Below the pieces are notes generated by a model. It was not told where the DNA came from. It saw only the letters and a list, made by a program, of their open reading frames with translations, and ran no database searches. The translations under genes and the position numbers were made by a program. Positions 17,292-27,700 of a stretch of 64,000 nt of DNA are shown here, piece after piece. The stretch's first letter is position 1. Each line of letters starts with the position of its first letter. The stretch spans positions 1 through 64,000 of the forward strand of contig DIHO01000016.1 of NCBI GenBank assembly GCA_002420185.1. Reading direction: 5' to 3'. Source of the DNA: Opitutales bacterium UBA5694. Lineage in GTDB: Bacteria > Verrucomicrobiota > Verrucomicrobiia > Opitutales > Opitutaceae.

Positions 17292-19085
17292 CTACGGATT
17301 CCCAAGCGAACTTTCCAAATAGGAGATGCTTTCATCCAAACCGCCGGGACGGTTGCGTTTCAGCCATTGTTTGCGGTAGGCTTTGATGAGCGATTGGAGT
17401 TCGGTATTCAGATGGGCCTGTTCAGGGTAGGCTTTATCCAATTCCTGGAGCCCCTTGTTAACTCCGAAACAAAGTAGTTGGCAGGAGAGGATCAACTCCT
17501 CCTTTGCCAGCTTGGTGTTTTCGCAGGAGGTGATTGTACCCCTTAAATGAATGATCAATTTCAAAAGTCCGGTTCGGCAATCTTCGAGTTCCTCTTCATT
17601 TGTTTTACCGAGGTTGAACTGGAATTTCTCTCCACTGGTAAAGAGGAGATCGTTTAGGAGGGTTCGGTTAATTGGCTGGTAGGAGAAGTTGTTTATTAGG
17701 TTACTTAGTGAAAAAATAGCTTTAGCAAGATCCAAAGAATTGTCCTTAAAGAAAACTGTATTGACAGCCTGGATATCATTAAACTTCGATTCGGAAATTC
17801 TGTTCCAAGACAGCGTTGCAGCCCATACGATTGCGGGATAGCTGACGGGGGGAAAGTGGTGATGGCCAAAGTCGCCCCAATTCGTAAGAAGGGTCCCTCG
17901 GGCTCCGAAGCCAATAGCCTGTTCTGTTGCTGCTTTGACATTTGCGATGGCGTTCTTTTGACGCCCGCCTATCGTATTCCAAGCGGAGGTGCCTGGCGCG
18001 ACATAAAAGGGAATGCCGGATTCTTGGAAGGAAGCACATTGCTCTTCGAAGGGGTGATCGGCCTCGTATCCCCAAATGACACCGATCGCATCTTTTGGTA
18101 GCTCCTTAGCCAGTTCGTACGATTCTAGTATAATGTCGCCCCAGAATTGCATCTTTTTGTCTCGGGCCGTTACTTGTTTGTGGATAGAAAAAAGGTGGTC
18201 GAGGTAGACGCGATGCTTCCCTTTGGCCTTTACGATATCGCGGCTCCAACCCTGGCCGAGTTCCCAGGGTTCGTCGCCACCGATGTTAAATAAGTTGCTG
18301 CGGAAATTTGGAAGAAGCTCGTCGTACAATTCGCACACGAAATCGAGAGATGCTTGGTCTGGCTTGAGCGTACCTCCCCACGGAAAATGACCTGATATGG
18401 GGTGCTCATAGCCTTCAGGGCACTCGGCTAGGTGTTTGTAGTTATCATGGCGCAGCCAGCGATCCATATGTCCAAACGAGTTTTGATTGGGAACTAGTTC
18501 GATGAATCGATTATAGCAATAAGTATCCAGCACTTGGGTTTCCTCACCCGTTAAAGGAGACGCGTCCCTCCAAACGTTTTGGTGATTTTGGTAGGCGAAC
18601 GTGTGTTCCGTGTAGAATTGCAGTTGATTGAATTTGAGAGAAGCGAGTGTGTCGATTAGCTGGAAAAGGGACTCTTGGGTTGGCACCTTGCATCGGCTGA
18701 TATCCAGCATGTATCCGCGGACTTTGAGGTCGGGTTTATCTTTAATTTGAATACAGGGAAGAAGTCGACCTTTGATTTGGATGATTTGGCTAAGAGTGGT
18801 CAGCCCTCGGTAGAATCCGGAATCGGTTCCCGCCTCTATTTCTACTCCCTCATGTCTTATGGAGAGAGAGTAAGACTCTTCTGCTGGTTTGACCGTGGTT
18901 TTTTTCAACCGAACTGAGCTGGAATTACTTTTGGTCGATTCGAAATCGATCGAAGGAAAGGTGTTCAGAGTGGATTGAAGCCGCGGGCTTATTTCGAAAT
19001 CACTTGAAAGTGCAATTGAATCGGGGAGTTCGAAAGTCCCATTTAGTGGAATTATTTCTTTGGGAATTGGGATGAGCTGCATCAC
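17292..19085 (-). CDS. GH20 beta-N-acetylhexosaminidase-like glycosidase
   Basis: Glycoside hydrolase family 20, expected to release terminal N-acetylglucosamine or N-acetylgalactosamine by substrate-assisted catalysis. The 597 residues comprise an N-terminal GH20b domain (to about residue 125), then the TIM barrel beginning VRGYMLDISRCKVPT with LKFNQLQFYTEHTFAY, LVPNQNSFGHMDRWL, and the catalytic Asp-Glu pair in FNIGGDEPWELG, with later tryptophans in LTNWGDFGHHHFPP lining the sugar site. The C-terminal helical extension is not a family I recognise. No signal peptide is present, so it acts in the cytoplasm on imported sugars. The start shares its last base with the stop of the HAD gene upstream, which indicates an operon with 19085-19828 and truC. 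Confidence 0.87.
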   Translation of the reverse strand: MMQLIPIPKEIIPLNGTFELPDSIALSSDFEISPRLQSTLNTFPSIDFESTKSNSSSVRLKKTTVKPAEESYSLSIRHEGVEIEAGTDSGFYRGLTTLSQIIQIKGRLLPCIQIKDKPDLKVRGYMLDISRCKVPTQESLFQLIDTLASLKFNQLQFYTEHTFAYQNHQNVWRDASPLTGEETQVLDTYCYNRFIELVPNQNSFGHMDRWLRHDNYKHLAECPEGYEHPISGHFPWGGTLKPDQASLDFVCELYDELLPNFRSNLFNIGGDEPWELGQGWSRDIVKAKGKHRVYLDHLFSIHKQVTARDKKMQFWGDIILESYELAKELPKDAIGVIWGYEADHPFEEQCASFQESGIPFYVAPGTSAWNTIGGRQKNAIANVKAATEQAIGFGARGTLLTNWGDFGHHHFPPVSYPAIVWAATLSWNRISESKFNDIQAVNTVFFKDNSLDLAKAIFSLSNLINNFSYQPINRTLLNDLLFTSGEKFQFNLGKTNEEELEDCRTGLLKLIIHLRGTITSCENTKLAKEELILSCQLLCFGVNKGLQELDKAYPEQAHLNTELQSLIKAYRKQWLKRNRPGGLDESISYLESSLGNP

Positions 19086-19828
19086 TAGATGATTGAGTCG
19101 ATCGCGATAACGTCGATTAGGTCGGGCAGCTGGGAGATTGATTCAATTTGATAGAAGTTGTCATGTTCATGTGGAGTCGAATCCACTCGCTCGTGCTCCC
19201 AGGTAATTCTATAGGGGATATGGATTCCGTGTCCTCCCAAGTTCAATACGGGAAGAATATCAGATTTGAGGGAATTGCCGATCATGACGAACTGTTTTAC
19301 GGGCACCCGAGTTCGTTCTAACACGCGGGCGTAGGACTCCGCCGTCTTTTCTGAAACAACCTCTGCGTGGTCGAAATAGGCAGCTAGCCCAGATTTGGCA
19401 ATTTTCCGTTCCTGGTCCCGGAGGTCACCCTTGGTAATTAGAATGAGCTGAAATTTTGAACTGAGGTTTCTCAGTACTTCCTCCACATCGTCGAATAGCT
19501 CAACGGGATGAGAAATCATGTGACGGCAGTGATCGATAATACGCTGTATCTCTTCGGATTTGATTTCCCCTTGAGTCAAGTGGATGGCGGTCTCTATGCA
19601 GGAAAGCGTGAATCCCTTTATACCGTATCCAAAAAGCTCTAGATTACGCATTTCAGTCTCGTAGAGCACCTTCTCAACGGTTTCAGCGTCATGATACTCA
19701 GAGAGAAGCTGGCAGTATTTGTTATGATGGTCCTCGAAAAGATTCTCATTGTGCCAAAGCGTGTCGTCAGCATCGAATCCAATCGTTGTTATTGGCGATT
19801 TCATAATCGGTGGAATACTTTCCATCAA
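19085..19828 (-). CDS. HAD-family hydrolase
   Basis: A 247-residue haloacid-dehalogenase-type phosphatase. Motif I is GFDADDTLWHNE (nucleophile and acid/base aspartates), motif II LILITKGD, motif III the lysine of VVSEKTAES and motif IV MIGNSLKSDILP. The cap (residues 25-110) is the helical C1 type. Substrate is unknown; the class covers sugar-phosphate and nucleotide phosphatases. Upstream ATG codons give the chosen start; a later methionine (MKSPITTIGFDADD) eight residues in is also plausible. It lies between truC (10 bp gap) and the GH20 gene (1-bp overlap), so one transcript is likely, and a sugar-phosphate role would fit the GH20 neighbour. Confidence 0.88.
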   Translation of the reverse strand: MMESIPPIMKSPITTIGFDADDTLWHNENLFEDHHNKYCQLLSEYHDAETVEKVLYETEMRNLELFGYGIKGFTLSCIETAIHLTQGEIKSEEIQRIIDHCRHMISHPVELFDDVEEVLRNLSSKFQLILITKGDLRDQERKIAKSGLAAYFDHAEVVSEKTAESYARVLERTRVPVKQFVMIGNSLKSDILPVLNLGGHGIHIPYRITWEHERVDSTPHEHDNFYQIESISQLPDLIDVIAIDSII

Positions 19829-19838
19829 GAATCTGGAA

Positions 19839-20570
19839 TCAGCTTTGAGTCAACCCAGTTGCCTCAAGACCTGTTTGAAAGTCAGGCCAAAGGGAGGCTT
19901 CGATCTCTAAACCCCTTTGTGAAAAGGGATGAACAAGCGATATGCTACTAGCGTGCAAAAAGAGCCGAACGAATCCATTCTGCTCTTTAAAAGCGAGATT
20001 TCGCCGCGTGTCGCCGTATTTGGTGTCGCCAATGATGGGGCAGTCGATGTGGGAAAGGTGCCTTCGTAGTTGATGACGACGACCCGTCTTGGGATCAAGC
20101 TCCACCCAAGCATAGCGGGTATTAGGGTAGCGCTCTGTAGGAATGGGATGCTCGATAATGGCTCTAGTGCGATAGAGTGTTTTCGCTTCTTGGGCGGTGT
20201 CGCTTTTCGCTTTCGGCCCTCGGTCGAGCATTTTTCTTAAGGGGTGATCAATCACTCCATTTTCAGCAGGATGACCGCGGACGATTGCGTGATAGGTTTT
20301 GTTGACCTGACCCATTTTGAATGCCTTTTGCCCTTTGGATAAAGAGGACTCGTTTAGTGCGAAGAGAAGGGCGCCGGAGGTGGGTTTGTCTAGCCGGTGG
20401 ACGGGAAAAACGTGTTGCCCGATTTGGTCGCGAAGGAGCTGTACTGCGAATTGTGCCTCCTGTGAATCGATGGCGGTCCGGTGGACAAGCAGTCCAGGTG
20501 GTTTGTTGATTGCGATGTATTCCTCGTCTTGATAGATGATGGAAAGAGGAGAAGTAGAATCAGACATCAT
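19839..20570 (-). CDS. truC: tRNA pseudouridine synthase, TruC-type
   Basis: RluA-family pseudouridine synthase; the TruC group modifies U65 of tRNA. The 243 residues align well with E. coli TruC by recollection: AINKPPGLLVHR, LRDQIGQHVFPVHRLDKPTSG with the catalytic aspartate in HRLDxxTSG, KTYHAIVRG, the long insert with ERYPNTRYAWVELDPKTGRR, HQLRRHLSHIDCPIIGDTKYG and LFLHASSISLVHPF. Length is a little under E. coli TruC (260). No S4 domain is present, as expected for this group. The start ATG at 20570 is followed two codons later by another; either works. It is first in the truC-HAD-GH20 unit. Confidence 0.88.
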   Translation of the reverse strand: MMSDSTSPLSIIYQDEEYIAINKPPGLLVHRTAIDSQEAQFAVQLLRDQIGQHVFPVHRLDKPTSGALLFALNESSLSKGQKAFKMGQVNKTYHAIVRGHPAENGVIDHPLRKMLDRGPKAKSDTAQEAKTLYRTRAIIEHPIPTERYPNTRYAWVELDPKTGRRHQLRRHLSHIDCPIIGDTKYGDTRRNLAFKEQNGFVRLFLHASSISLVHPFSQRGLEIEASLWPDFQTGLEATGLTQS

Positions 20571-21005
20571 TTCGCTTGGTGAGATGCTGGAGAGAGCGCT
20601 GTCGATTGGAACCAGAATATACTAATCAGTGAAAGAATTTGATCTAGAAGCTTTCTTAATTGGAAATACACCTTGGATAGCGAATGGGGAAAAGGCTTAA
20701 GTTTTCAACCCGCTTATATATACTCTAGGGGCTGAACTATAGATATCTCACATTCATGCTTCCTCCAGAAGTGCGACGCGAAATTAGAGGGCCAGCCCTA
20801 TATTACGAGACTGATTCTAAGGGACCCCCGTTGACTTCAATCGACCCTGGTGCACCTTATACATTTTCTCCGCGAGGATATTGCCTGAGTCAATTCGAGT
20901 CCGTTCGTAGAATGTACCGCTCTTGTTTTTCTTGATCTTTCTTCAGAGGGTTTTGTGTTGAATCGTCCGAGGCTTGTAATCGTTGTGACTATTATGGTCG
21001 CAGAA
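20571..21005. other. 435-bp region without an intact gene
   Basis: No supported gene. A plus-strand frame of 59 codons from the ATG at 20758 (MLPPEVRREIRGPALYYETD...) has no recognisable motif and ends in a stop; it may be a fragment. The rest is probably the truC promoter region and the tail of the decayed methyltransferase. Confidence 0.35.
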
Positions 21006-21950
21006 TTAGATACGGGTGTAGTCCTCGTATTGCCGAGGCCGACCCAATATGCGGGACTTGCCAGTAGTAAGCTGTCTGCTTTGGAGTTTTAACGGAGCCA
21101 TGAATATAAAACTGTAGGGGAGGCTTCAGAGATCGATTTCCATCACTTTCGAAAACCGGGCCCAGTGTGCCTCTGTGAAAGCAACGATGGGCGGTTTGGC
21201 GTAAAAGTGGCACCAGTGATTTGTATTTGCCTCCTCTTTCATGGGGTAAGGAAGATCGTAAATACAGGGTGATAGGATTGAGGTATGGAAGTGACTGTTC
21301 TCGGTGTTCTAGTAAGAGGCGACTGCAGTCGTAGCTTCCGAGCTTGACCCAAAAGACCTGTTTAGATTGTGAGAAAAAACGATTCAGAGACTCTCTATTA
21401 GTCAATGACAGTCCGTTGAGTATATGGCTTGCCAAGCAAAGGGTTTCCGCTGAGTTAATACTTGAGAGGTTATTGGAGAGAATGAAATTAAGATTTGGAT
21501 ACTTTTATTAAGCATTTTATGGGCGATTGAGGTCGCGGCTATCGAATGGTCCCATAAGATTACTTCCGTTACTTTATCTATTCCAAATGCCTCGAGGATT
21601 CTGAGCGTCTCGATTCCCGTTCCGCAACCCCGGTCAAGAATCTGATACGATTGCAACTGCCAGTCCAGTTACTCGGCCTGAGAGATTGTGGCATCCCATT
21701 TCCAGCCGATTTGAGAGGCAAAGTACTGGTGGCACTGGACAAGGTCGTTTGCGGATTCCCAATAGAGACCAATGCTGCCACTTGCGTTGAGAAAACGATT
21801 TCTCAGTCGATGTAAGATTTCCCAGCCTGGAGCAACTAATTCCATTGTAAGGGATTGGTTTGAGAAGGAGCCATCGGTATCAACATGAAAAGTCCATGGA
21901 TGGGGCAATTGGAATCCGGGCCCTGAGACTTTGCAGTTAGGCTGATCCAA
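21006..21950 (-). pseudogene. Rsm22-type SAM methyltransferase, decayed
   Basis: Three frames must be joined to read this gene. Residues from the TTG at 21950 give the N-terminal helices, ending FASQIGWKWDATISQAE; a TAA interrupts at about 21667, and the same frame goes on with LDWQLQSYQILDRGCGTGIE, a class I methyltransferase SAM motif, then VILWDHSIAA. A frameshift near 21400-21430 moves to SHILNGLSLTNRESL, and a second one near 21260 leads to ILSPCIYDLPYPMKEEAN, NHWCHFYAKPP, FTEAHWARFSK and SLPYSFIFM. The Cys-rich SPC...PM and WCHF pattern is the Rsm22/mtaA-like signature of a ribosome-assembly methyltransferase. A stop, two shifts and a Cys-to-Tyr change make function very unlikely. Confidence 0.7.
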
Positions 21951-22028
21951 GCGAGTGGGGCCAGGGTCAGATTCTCGCGATCAGACTTGTCATGCTAGTG
22001 TTACGTCTGTGGAGTCAAGACCGATAGA

Positions 22029-23774
22029 ATGAAAACAATTTGGAGAGTTTCTGGCTACTTGTTCCGGTACAAGTCGATGTTTTGGATGACCATTGGGCTG
22101 GCCATTACGAGTACGCTATTTGTAATGGTGATACCCTTGGTCACGCGTTATGTGATCAACGAAGTATTGCCTGAGAAAGAGATGGGCAATTTATGGTTGG
22201 CCATTTGTGCTATAGCAGGCTGCTTTTTCATGCGCGAGCTTTTTAATTCATTTCGTATACGTTTAAACAATACACTGGAGCAAAAGGTTCTTATTGATAT
22301 TCGGAAAGACTTGCATGACAAATTGATGGAATTGCCCATCGGCTATTTCGATAGTCGCAAGTCAGGAGACATTGCCTCGCGAGTGATAGAGGACGTGGAA
22401 TCAGTGGAACGGGTAATCCTCGATGGAACGGAGCAAGGGAGTACGGCTATTTTGACCGTTCTTGGAGTGGCTAGCATCATGTTTTATTTCGAGCCGACTT
22501 TAGCGACACTAATGATATTACCTATCCCTGTAATGTTGGTCATGCAGCGTTTTCATTTTCGTGCTCAAGGCAAGAATTGGCGTAATGTGAGGGCTGCAGC
22601 GGGTGAACTTAATTCGCTTTTGATTGAGGACATACAAGGTAATCACTTGATCAATTCGTTTGCCCTAAAGAACCAGGAGAAAAAGCGATTTAAAGAACGT
22701 CTCCTGGAGCTCAAAAAACGCACGCTTATATCGATGTACCGCTGGTCAATCCACGGCCCCACAACGAATTTCGTAGTCAGCTTGGGAACGGTCGCAGTGG
22801 TGGGATACGGTGGCTATTTGTTTGCAACAGAACCCGAACGTTTTGGTACAGGGGATCTCTTAATGTTCTTCCAGCTGGGGGGCATGCTTTACATGCCTTT
22901 GTCTCAATTAAATGGGCTTAATAATCTGCTTGCCACTGGAAAAGCCTCCAGCGAGCGGGTATTCGAGATGCTCGACTATCCCGTAGAGATCACAAATCCG
23001 GATACTCCGGAACCTTTTCCAGATGGGCTCCTTGAAGTAGCGTTCAGCTCGGTCAACTTTGCTTACAATGGCCGAGAAGATTTGCTTACGGATTTCTCTC
23101 TGAATCTGGAGAAAGGAAAAGTGACGGCACTGGTGGGTCACACGGGAGCCGGGAAGTCGACCGTGGCCAATTTGATGCAGCGATACTACGATGTTACGAC
23201 TGGCACGGTGACGATTAACGGCATCGATGTTAGGGATATGGATCTAGTCGATTTGCGGGTGCATATTGGGGTGGTCGCTCAAGATCCGTTTCTTTTCGAT
23301 GGAACCGTTCGGGACAACTTATTGCTGGCGAATCAGGGAGCTACGGAAGCGGATTTGATTGAATCCCTGAAGGGTTCAAGTGCATGGGAATTCGTTTCAA
23401 ATCTTCCCGATAAAATGGATACACGAATAGGAGAACGTGGAATTCGACTGAGTATGGGAGAGAAGCAGCGTCTTACAATCGCAAGGGTTATATTGAGGAA
23501 TCCACCACTTGTAATTCTTGACGAAGCGACATCAAGTGTGGATACGATCACCGAAGCAAAGATCCAGCATGCGGTTAGCAATCTAGTGAAGGAGCGAACA
23601 ACTCTGGTCATTGCCCACCGGCTCTCAACGGTGCGGCAAGCTGATCAGATCGTAGTTTTGGAGAAGGGTCGCATTATCGAAAAAGGTTCTCACGATGAGC
23701 TAATTGGCGGGGGGGGACATTACGCCCGGCTCTGGCAGACGCAAACCGATCTTATTGCGGAAGACGCTTTCTAA
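22029..23774 (+). CDS. ABC transporter, fused permease/ATPase (MsbA-like exporter)
   Basis: A 581-residue half-transporter that would work as a homodimer in the inner membrane, exporting a lipid or another hydrophobic substrate. The six-helix ABC membrane domain (type 1 exporter) covers residues 15-315. The nucleotide domain has Walker A GHTGAGKST (370-378), Q-loop VVAQDPFLFDG, signature LSMGEKQR, Walker B LVILDEATS and the switch histidine in VIAHRLST. All are intact. The MsbA/BmrA group is the closest fit; the substrate is not deducible. The gene starts at 22029, about 80 bp from the decayed methyltransferase, and is followed after 26 bp by a degraded reductase gene. Confidence 0.92.
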   Translation: MKTIWRVSGYLFRYKSMFWMTIGLAITSTLFVMVIPLVTRYVINEVLPEKEMGNLWLAICAIAGCFFMRELFNSFRIRLNNTLEQKVLIDIRKDLHDKLMELPIGYFDSRKSGDIASRVIEDVESVERVILDGTEQGSTAILTVLGVASIMFYFEPTLATLMILPIPVMLVMQRFHFRAQGKNWRNVRAAAGELNSLLIEDIQGNHLINSFALKNQEKKRFKERLLELKKRTLISMYRWSIHGPTTNFVVSLGTVAVVGYGGYLFATEPERFGTGDLLMFFQLGGMLYMPLSQLNGLNNLLATGKASSERVFEMLDYPVEITNPDTPEPFPDGLLEVAFSSVNFAYNGREDLLTDFSLNLEKGKVTALVGHTGAGKSTVANLMQRYYDVTTGTVTINGIDVRDMDLVDLRVHIGVVAQDPFLFDGTVRDNLLLANQGATEADLIESLKGSSAWEFVSNLPDKMDTRIGERGIRLSMGEKQRLTIARVILRNPPLVILDEATSSVDTITEAKIQHAVSNLVKERTTLVIAHRLSTVRQADQIVVLEKGRIIEKGSHDELIGGGGHYARLWQTQTDLIAEDAF

Positions 23775-23799
23775 AACTGTCAGTAATCGATTATTACCA

Positions 23800-24683
23800 G
23801 TGCCTAAAATAGCCCTCATCCGTCCTAGAGCAATTGGAGGAACTCCCGAGGGTTGGCTGGAAATGAAAGCAGATAACGACCTTGTTTTTTCCTCCTGGAA
23901 TTCTTTCAAAGTGCTCGTGGTCGATTCTCCTTTTGGATCGTTAGCGTCGTCTCCAAGAGTTAGAAGGGATCCTTTACTCGCCGGTCCTGCAGACTGGATT
24001 TTAATTAGCCCTAAAACCTACCGAATAGATGACGCTGCAGATTGGATTTTGCCGATTATTCATGCCAATACTCACATCGCTTTTATTCAAAACGGCGTGG
24101 AGCACCTAGCGAATTTGAGGCCTTATGTCTTAGCTGATCGCATTTTACAGGTTATCACAGATTGTCTTGCAGAGCGAAGCGAGCCCGGCAAAATCCTGCA
24201 AAGAGAATCCGTATTAATGACGATACCAAATACGTCATCATCCACCATTGCTTCGCTGTTTCCTGCTGAAGGCTTTCAGATTAGGTTGACCGATGAATGG
24301 AGTGCAGCCGCATGGAGAAAGCTCTGTATTAACAGTGGCGGAGCAGTATCGGTTCTATTGAATCAAGCAGCAAATCTGTTTCGAGAAGGAGATGCAGCGG
24401 ACATAATTAAAAATTTGATACGTGAATGTATCGCGCTCGCTCGATTAGAAGGAGCACAGGTCGAAGATTCAATCTTCGAGAAGATCGTTATAGGTCAGTC
24501 GTCGGCTACCGAAGGAGTGATGAATTCCATACACGCGGATTTATTTTATAAACGGCCCATTGAGTGGGACGCTAGAAATGGTGTGATTGTTAGACTCGGG
24601 AAGAAGCATGGTGTAGCGACTCTTTTAATGAGATGGCAGTATTTCTTCTAAAGGCTGTTGAAGCGAGTTATGCCAGATGGTAG
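23800..24683 (+). pseudogene. ketopantoate reductase (PanE/ApbA) homologue, degenerate and frameshifted
   Basis: Most of a PanE-type NADPH-dependent 2-ketoacid reductase can be read from a GTG at 23800. The family positions are VPKIALIRPRAIGG (nucleotide motif), ADWILISPKTYR, THIAFIQNGVEHL, WRKLCINSGGAVSVLLNQ, and PIEWDARNGVIVRLGKKHGV. Two faults stand out. The dinucleotide motif, normally GxGxxG, reads RPRAIG, so two glycines are lost. At about 24620 the frame breaks: the continuous frame ends LLMRWQYFF, while one base of shift gives FNEMAVFLLKAVEASYAR, the proper family C-terminus, to a TAG at 24683. A missing base in a run of pyrimidines (ACTCTTTT) would explain it. Either it is a young pseudogene or a sequencing error plus an unusual motif. 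Confidence 0.65.
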
Positions 24684-24762
24684 TTGCAAACCATTATCTT
24701 CGAATGCGAGTTTAATCGGTACCAAACGACGAGACGCACAACTATTTTAAATTGATGGAAGC

Positions 24763-27700
24763 ATGTGGAAATTCTGGATAGATACGGGGGGCACATTTAC
24801 TGACTGTTTAGCCCTCTCTCCTTTCGGAAAGAAGCATAGACTAAAGGTTCTATCTAGCTCGGAGATTCGAGTTCGAGTGGTTGAGGTGTTGGGTCCAAAC
24901 CGATTTCGATTGGAGGTTCCTTTCGATACAGTAGACGACTTTTTTGTTGGATACAGACTGCAGGTTTGCGGACTAGGCACGGGTATTGGCCAAATTAAAT
25001 CCTGGTCTAGCGAGGAGTGCTTGTTAGAGTTGGATGTCAAAATTTCCTCTTTAGAGCAGGGAGCTCTTTGTACGATTCGATCATTAGAAGAACCTCCTAT
25101 TCTTGGGATGAGATTGATTACGCAGACGCTTCTAGGAGAGGCTTTGCCCCGCCTCGAGCTCCGATTGGCAACTACACGAGGCACTAATGCGTTGTTGGAG
25201 GGAAAAGGAGCGAGGGCCGCATTTTTCGTTACTAGAGGCTTCAAGGACCTACTTCGAATCGGCAACCAGCAGAGACCAGACCTCTTTAAGCTTGGAATTA
25301 AAAAGCGAAAGCCGTTGCATTCATTAGTATTCGAAGTCAGCGAGCGCCTAGATGCGAAGGGTAGCATTATAGAGTCGCTATGTGAAGAGGAGGTGCGAAT
25401 GTTTGCCGTTCGTTGCCGGGAGGAGGGGATTGAATCTGTAGCGGTCGCCTTGTTGCATAGCTACCGAAATTCAGATCACGAAAAGCGCATCGGCGAGATC
25501 CTTAGAATGCAAGGGATTAATCATGTATCCCTTTCACATGAGCTTTCGGCAAAGATCAAAATTTTACAGCGAGCTGAAACATCGATGGTGGATGCGTATC
25601 TCGCACCGATAATGGACACCTACTTGGACGCAGTTCAATCTGTTTTGTCGGAAAAAAATCTAAGGATCATGACCAGTGCAGGTGGACTTGTTTCACGAAC
25701 TTACTATCGTCCGAAAGATAGTTTATTGAGCGGCCCAGCGGGAGGAGTAGTCGGGTCTTCAAGTGTCGGAAAGGAGGCTGGGATCGATCGGGGAATAGCG
25801 TTCGACATGGGGGGAACGAGCACTGATGTATCCCGTTTTGAAGGACGACTTGACTACCAGTTTGAACAGGTGATTGGGGGAGCAAAAGTATTCGCCCCAT
25901 CCTTGCGGATTAAAACAGTGGCGGCAGGAGGAGGTTCGCTCTGCTGGTTTGATGGATCTGCTTTGAGAGTTGGGCCTGAAAGCGCAGGTGCTTGGCCAGG
26001 ACCGGCCTGTTATGGAGCCGGTGGCGGGCTTACTCTAACGGATGTAAATCTTCTTTTGGGGCGAATATATGCGTCCGAATTTGGGATACCGATTTTTCCA
26101 GAAGCAGCATCGGAGGCACTGGATAAATTGGTAGATGAAGTTCAGGCACTTTCAGAGATGCCAGTAGCTGAGTCAGACCTCCTGCAAGGATTACTTGACA
26201 TTGCAAATGAGCACATGGCTGATGCGATAAGGAGCATTTCGATTAGAGAAGGGTACGATCCGTCGGAGTATGCTTTGGTTGCATTTGGTGGGGCAGGTGG
26301 ACTGCATGCCTGTGCAATAGCCGATATTTTAGAGATGGATTCTGTGCTCTTCCCTTTGGACGCTGGACTATTGAGTTCTTATGGTTTGCAGCGAGCGCGT
26401 GTGGAGACGTTCAAAGAGCGACAGATTCTTCTTCCGCTAGAAGATTGCAAAGATGAAATAGAGGAGTGGAAGTCCTTGCTAGAGGAGTCCGCGTACGAAG
26501 CCCTTGTTTTGGATGGAGAGCGTCGAGAGAACTTAGAGATTAGAGCTAGCCAAGTTGAGATCCGGTTCCTTGGCCAGGATTCTGGATTATTAATTGACCT
26601 TGTCTCAGTCGAAAGTTTGGAGAAGGACTTTAAATATGTTTTCGAGGTTCAGTATGGATTCATACCGGAACAAACGATAGAGGTTGTTTCGATCAAGGTC
26701 TCTGTCGGCGTTAGAGACAGAGTTGGAGAAAAAGAGGTGTTTGAGGTTCAAAAGGAATCTGAGACAAAAGCTGAGGGCAGATATAATAGAGGTTCTCTAA
26801 CTCCCGGAACTCGAGTTTTCGGGCCCGTAGTGGTACAAGATCGTTTTAGCACGTTCTATGTTGACGTGGGTTGGGAGGCTATTGTGGGAAGTCGAGGCAG
26901 CCTAAAGTTGAGTAGAGATAAAGGTGCAGGGATTGAGAAAAAATCTAACGTGGAATTTGTGGAACTCGAACTCTACACCAACCGTTTCCTTTCTTTGGTG
27001 GAAGAGATGGGAAACTTACTCGAGCGTTCTGCATTTTCCACGAATGTAAAAGAGCGCAAGGATTTTAGCTGTGCTTTATTGGACTCAAATGGCTCTTTAA
27101 TCGCTAATGCGCCGCACATCCCGGTGCATTTGGGTGCGCTTGGTGTTTGCGTGAGAAACGTTTCTAGAGTTCTCGATTTAAAAGCTGGGGACGTAGCGAT
27201 AACGAACCACCCTGGGTTTGGGGGATCGCACCTTCCCGACCTTACTTTGATTGCTCCGGTCTTCACAGAAGAGGATCAATTGATTGGGTATGTGGCTAAT
27301 CGGGCTCATCACGCTGAGCTGGGGGGAATTAGCCCTGGCTCGATGCCTCCAAATGCTAAGTCTCTTGAGGAAGAGGGGGTTGTATTTGAACCTGCATTCT
27401 TAGTGAGAGATGGTAAAGTCGATTGGTCGAGTATCGAAAGAACTCTGACTAGTTGTGCGTATCCAACTCGCGGATTAAGAGAAAACCAATCGGATCTTGC
27501 GGCCCAGTTAGCATCTATTCGATTTGGGGAATCGGAATTAAGAAAAATGGTGGGTTACTATGAATTGGATACGGTCCGCCATTATATGGCCTCTCTGAAG
27601 AAGCGTGCTGCAGGGGCATTGCGAAGTACCTTTGCGGGTTTAACGTTTGAAGAGCAAGCCGCAGAGGAGTATCTGGATAACGGTGCCCCGATTGCAGTTA

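Noticed and set aside
24747..25367. 206-codon minus-strand frame
   Set aside because: Antisense to the start of the 5-oxoprolinase gene; biased serine/arginine-rich composition and no motif.
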